From assembly GCF_000003815.2 (NCBI RefSeq), contig NC_049995.1, forward strand, positions 5,301,771 through 5,361,770: 60,000 bases of DNA, read 5' to 3'. The translations under genes were made by a program, and so were the position numbers. The stretch's first letter is position 1; every line of letters begins with the position of its first letter. Below, one piece after another: positions 56,070-60,000 of this stretch. The stretch is from Branchiostoma floridae. Lineage: Eukaryota > Chordata > Leptocardii > Amphioxiformes > Branchiostomatidae. The notes under the pieces are model-generated. The model saw nothing but the letters and a program-made list of their open reading frames with translations. It did not search any database and was not told where the DNA came from.

Positions 56070-57700
56070 ATATTAATATATCAGTTTGCATTTTTGTAAT
56101 ATGTTAAATATAACATGCATTCTGTGCCACTTTTCATTTCTTATATAATCCAGTTCAATAGGGAGCTCTCACTAGGACTTAAATATAACACTGAATTGTA
56201 TCTCCAAGCAGATCCTATAGTGGCTCAGCTGGCCAAAGGAATGTGGCTGGCCAATGCAAAAGGATTGAACTGCATGAATCTTATGCCACAGTATTTAAAG
56301 ATCTGCTTGGCAATCACTGTAATGCACTTGGTCAAACATTTGTTAAATGAATACCACATATAGGACTTCTTATTACGCAGTTAAGAAATGCCACTTTGTG
56401 ATATTCAGATATTACTATTCCACTGCAAACAAACAAAACTGCCTGCCTAATTTCATACAAGTCTATCAGATCTAACGTTACCTACCATACAACAACAGTT
56501 CGAAGCTATGATAGCCACATAACCTAATATTTCAAGTCAACACTGAAGTTTTTTTTTTTTTAAACATTACATAATATTTCAAATCCTGCCCGGTACTATG
56601 ATTCCTTGGGTTTTTTGATTAACATATCATCATGAGCTCACTGCTCTCTTTGTATCAAACTCAATAAACACCATGCTGTTGTTTACATATTTTTACAGAG
56701 GAACATGACGCCTCTTGGCGTGGTGTTTTTGTATGTTTCTCCAAGCAGAGGTTGCCGGTCGGGGATAGCAATGGCAGGGTTTCTTACCGGGGAGGGAGCG
56801 GTAAGGAATCCTGGTCCCTACTATCCCCCAACCACCCCTCTGGATCATCAGGGAGTCTTTGTAGATTTAGGATACCTTAGTATGCTCTCTCTCACTAATG
56901 TTTCAGCCTCAATTTATCTAATCAGACTTATTTTTTAAAATAATTTTTTCCCTGTGCAAATTTTGATCATTGAGGTCAAAGTTTCTGTTGAAGGGACTTA
57001 AGCATGTAACATTATGTATATATATTTTGACCTTTGGCCGGCTCCATATTTTCCCAGAGAGATTGGACTGGTTCATTGGGACAGGGGGTAATATCCGGGT
57101 ATGTCAATGATGACAAACTTCTGCCAAGTTCTGGCTGTAGCTCGTTAAGATACCAGAGTTGAACTCCACGTTGAGCTATGCAGTGGGGGTAAAGACTTGA
57201 GGTTTGAAATGTAAATATGTTTTTAGGTGATTGTTTTGCATGGCTTTTAAATGCAATGTCTTGAACACGAAATTCTTATTTACCGGTACCAGTCCCTCCT
57301 CCAAAGAAATTCTCGAGGAGGTGCCTCGACTGGGTACTATTACTGGCTGGCAAAATACAGGTCCAGATACAGTATTATTATTTCCCCCTCCACCCCATAG
57401 GCCTGATTTGATTTGATTATATGGATGTCATCCTATGATCCCACAACTGATGCGAGCATGCGAATAAAAAAAACTCTGCCAAATGTAAAAGTTCCATTCA
57501 TTATAAAATACAATTATAGTTATACGTGGTCAGAAATGTTAAACAATGACATAACACACAGAGTACATGAACCCCGTGTCGCTCCAATGACCTAGCCTGA
57601 TTACCAGACCCATGTTAACTGAAGGGACCACCCTAAATATTAATAAATGAATTAAAATAAAGAAATAAATAGTCCTTTCCCGCTATTAAAACCAGCCCTA
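56070..57700. other. Repeat-rich stretch upstream of the transposase, no gene seen
   Basis: It contains ATCTCCAAGCAGAT at 56200, a TCTCCAAGCAGAGGTTG half-site at 56738, and CTCGAGGAGGTGCCTCGAC at 57312, which also occurs at 59341 with a retroelement-like tail. No supported exon; the missing first exon of the transposase could be here. Confidence 0.35.
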
Positions 57701-57712
57701 GCCCTTTCGTCC

Positions 57713-57806
57713 TACTCTCCAAGCAGAGGTTAGACTCCGGCGTTTTTTTTTGGTTTTTTTTTACATTTTTTAGTCGTTTTTATCGGGCTTTCTAATTTTG
57801 TATGGT
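57713..57806. mobile_element. TACTCTCCAAGCAGAGGTTA MITE, left half only (copy 3)
   Basis: The left end TACTCTCCAAGCAGAGGTTA, CTCCGGCG is followed by T-runs and TTATCGGGCTTTCTA, as inside the other copies. No inverse right end follows. Confidence 0.65.
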
Positions 57807-58310
57807 ATCTTGCTGTTAAAGCAAATTTTCTCACTACAACGCTAAATTTCTGCAGTGAGGAACATAAGAGGTACATGTATATGGGTTCTAGGGATGTCTT
57901 GGGCGGAATATGATAGTGTAGCACATTTCCTTCAGGCCCATGGCAAAACCTGCAAAAGTATCTTTCTGACAGGGAAACCACAATGGGTTGGAGTTTCCAT
58001 ACTATTATCCTGGATACCAGTCCCTCTATCTAAACTATAGCCCTTTCGCGCTAATCTATTATCTATATATATATATATATACAACTACTACGCCAGAGGT
58101 CCGAGCCCCAGATATCTATTTTCCGGTTTCTGATGGCCCGCGAGGTGAGAGATAATCAGGGCCCGCGTGCTGTGTTTGCTTGCTTGCCTGGCCGAAGAGG
58201 TTAGCGAGCATATCACGGCTGTAGCGGTTTTGGTACCCAGGCTTAGAGATTTCAGGTTCCAGTGTCAGGGATCGGAAACTTAGCTTAGGGACCACTGGGG
58301 GAGGTAACCC

Positions 58311-58458
58311 AACTCTCCAAGCAGAAGTTAGGCTCCGGCTGTTGTTGTTTTTTTAAAGATGTGTTTATCGGGCTTTCTATTTTGTAAAAAAAATTGTTCC
58401 TTGAAAGTCCGCCAGCCAAACCAAATAACAGCCGGAGCCTAACCTCTGCTTGGATAGT
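58311..58458. mobile_element. TACTCTCCAAGCAGAGGTTA MITE, copy 4
   Basis: The ends ACTCTCCAAGCAGAAGTTAG and CCTAACCTCTGCTTGGATAG are inverse with few mismatches, bordered inside by CCGGCTGTTG and AACAGCCGG. It contains TTATCGGGCTTTCTATTTTG. Confidence 0.75.
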
Positions 58459-58554
58459 GAGGAAACCGTGGCTACATCCCGCGCGCACTTCGCACATACT
58501 TGTGAGACGGCGATAATGTGTTGAAGAGATTAGGTTTATGGGGCATTGATAGTT

Positions 58555-58870
58555 CCTGTGCCCGCAGAGGTTACTAATAGGTTTGACCACAGGCGGTAGG
58601 CCAAGGAATGTCGTGGATGTTACCTTTTCATGACGACCACCTGGCCAAAGAATTGCGACCACACAGACCAAATCCCTGCCCATGACGACCGCATCATTCT
58701 CAAGCTTGGGGATTTCATCGATTTTTGATGATAACAAGCGTGCTTGCGTGCAGTTTACGTCGGATTTCGACTGTCATACGATCAAAATAAAGATGGCGGC
58801 GAATGCATGTGGATGCGTCATTTTGGTTCAATGGGGGCGTCTACTGTAATATGGGAGGAAATTTTCTTCA
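58555..58870. mobile_element. Fragment related (inverted) to the 25731-26536 element
   Basis: It contains GACGACCACCTGGCCAAAGA, AAAGATGGCGGCGAATG and TCTACTGTAATATGGGAGGA. These are the reverse complements of blocks at 26470, 26257 and 26221. Confidence 0.55.
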
Positions 58871-59009
58871 CTTTACGAAAATCTGAATGTTAAAAAGTAA
58901 AACTTAAGTTTTTACTGAAGACTTTTTATCTTCATCACAATAAAGTGAACAAATGCGATAAAGATTGAGGGCACTCAAGATGAAGAAGAAGAAATGCTGA
59001 AGTCTGAGG

Positions 59010-59190
59010 CTATTGACAGGATCGTCCTGTCAACAGTAGAAAAGTTTGCACTGCTGACAGGATGATCCTGTCAACACTAGTAGAAAACTTGTCACTGTTG
59101 ACAGGACGATCCTGTCAACAGTGCAATTTTTTCCACTGTTGACAGGAAAATCCTGTCAACAGTGCAAATTTTACTACTGTTGACAGGATC
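59010..59190. repeat. Array of near-perfect CTGTTGACAGGA palindromes
   Basis: Four full palindromes (59010-59039, 59051-59080, 59093-59123, 59134-59164) and a half unit (59175-59190) share CTGTTGACAGGA, two to four central bases, then TCCTGTCAACAG. Central bases and spacers vary (TCG, TGA, CGA, AAA) while the arms hardly do. Confidence 0.85.
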
Positions 59191-59204
59191 ACCCACAAAT
59201 TCTC

Positions 59205-59437
59205 TACGTCGCCGACGGGGCAGACTCGCTATCACGGCAAACTCCCTTCCTCGGCAAACTCCCTTTCCCGGCACCGGAGAACCCAGCCAACGTTGAAAAT
59301 CGCGAACCAACGCCAAGGGACGTAAAACGGGGGTCCCGTGCTCGAGGAGGTGCCTCGACCACGTTAAACAGCCTCATTACCCTCACTCTGGGTACCGGCT
59401 ACAAAATACGTATTATTATTATTATTATTATTATTAT
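59205..59437 (+). repeat. Probable retroelement 3' end with (ATT)n tail
   Basis: CTCGAGGAGGTGCCTCGAC (59341) is followed by CTGGGTACCGGCTACAAAAT and a (ATT)n run at 59411-59437. The same palindromic motif then GGGTACTATTACTGGC is at 57312-57400. The ATT tail is LINE-like, but no RT sequence is seen. Confidence 0.45.
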
Positions 59438-59439
59438 AA

Positions 59440-60000
59440 AATTTCATTCGTTTTCAACTGTCAAGTCAAGTGCTTTGTACATTAGGCGTCACGTCCGCCA
59501 AGTGGGCTTACTTGTTGTCAGTCATAGCACATCATCAGGTGACAGCATGTCAGCTCAAAGTGTGGCACGGGTCTGGCATGTCTGACCAAAGTCTCACGGA
59601 AGCCTTTCTATGGAGACTTCAATATTTTCCAAGGGGAGATTTCGGTCGGGGTCAGGCTGCATGACAAGACAAGAACTGTCCACAGACGAAATGTGTTTCA
59701 CGGTATACTTTCCGCATGCCATTGTAATGTTGATAAATTGCAATCTTGAAATAAGTAACAGGCCTGTTTGATTATTTATTCGGTGGAACTGACAGCTGGT
59801 ATGCCGATGATTTAGCGCTAGCTCCCATTCGCTCCCGCACAACACAAGGGTGGCTAATCACCCTGGATAATCATTTACAGCGAAGAACGGAAATATTCTG
59901 TCACCAGCAGTCTCTGTGATGAACTCGCCGGGAGAAACAGCCTACAAGTTAATCTCCAAGCAGATCTTGCGGTGGCTTAAGACAGTAACATAAGCCTACC
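59440..60000. other. Window end, no gene seen
   Basis: No supported coding sequence. An ATCTCCAAGCAGAT-type motif (59950) also occurs at 56200. Confidence 0.35.

Noticed and set aside
59010-59190. CRISPR array
   Set aside because: Only four and a half palindromic units with short AT-rich spacers, in animal DNA; it does not fit array architecture.

Overview
The window is animal nuclear DNA: multi-exon genes with GT-AG introns, AATAAA signals, and many transposons and short inverted-repeat elements, plus two 100-N assembly gaps. The mix of a vertebrate-like SMPD4 gene, death-effector (DED), NEMO/ABIN-like and TRAF-like immune domains, an LRR membrane protein, a DIRS retrotransposon and an EnSpm/CACTA transposon fits an invertebrate deuterostome. 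Amphioxus (Branchiostoma) is my best guess; this is inference from content, not a database match.

Layout. (1) 0.2-17.8 kb, + strand: a complete 16-exon SMPD4 orthologue (neutral sphingomyelinase 3, 827 codons). Its introns hold a TA-flanked transposon, a hAT-like MITE, palindrome arrays, minisatellites and, strikingly, partial tandem copies of the gene's own exon edges at three places. (2) 19.2-25.5 kb, - strand: a LINE 3' fragment, three decayed TRAF MATH domains (one split by a MITE), a two-exon SLC6 transporter fragment, and an exon pair encoding a DED followed by a NEMO/ABIN-type UBAN coiled coil. (3) 25.5-29.1 kb: several inverted-repeat elements, including a second copy of the SMPD4-intron transposon. 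(4) 29.1-35.6 kb, - strand: a DIRS-type tyrosine-recombinase retrotransposon with inverted terminal repeats, a broken gag-like ORF, an RT/RNase H/recombinase ORF, and a 1.24-kb DNA element inserted just upstream of the gag start. (5) 36-45 kb: a LINE C-terminal fragment, hairpin elements, a CA microsatellite, a single-exon LRR membrane protein (- strand), a 243-bp tandem array and other direct repeats. (6) 46.2-47.4 kb, + strand: the terminal exon of a DBF4-like protein. (7) 48.8-56.1 kb, - strand: a five-exon EnSpm/CACTA-type transposase gene with subterminal repeats. (8) 56-60 kb: mostly repeats, with a hairpin MITE family (also at 45.7 and 48.2 kb) and an array of near-perfect palindromes at 59.0-59.2 kb.

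The host genes do not form one pathway. SMPD4 is a membrane/nuclear-envelope sphingomyelinase. The DED, UBAN and MATH pieces look like NF-kB or cell-death adaptor parts and may once have formed one composite gene. The LRR and DBF4-like proteins are separate loci. No tRNA, rRNA, CRISPR or bacterial-type feature was found.
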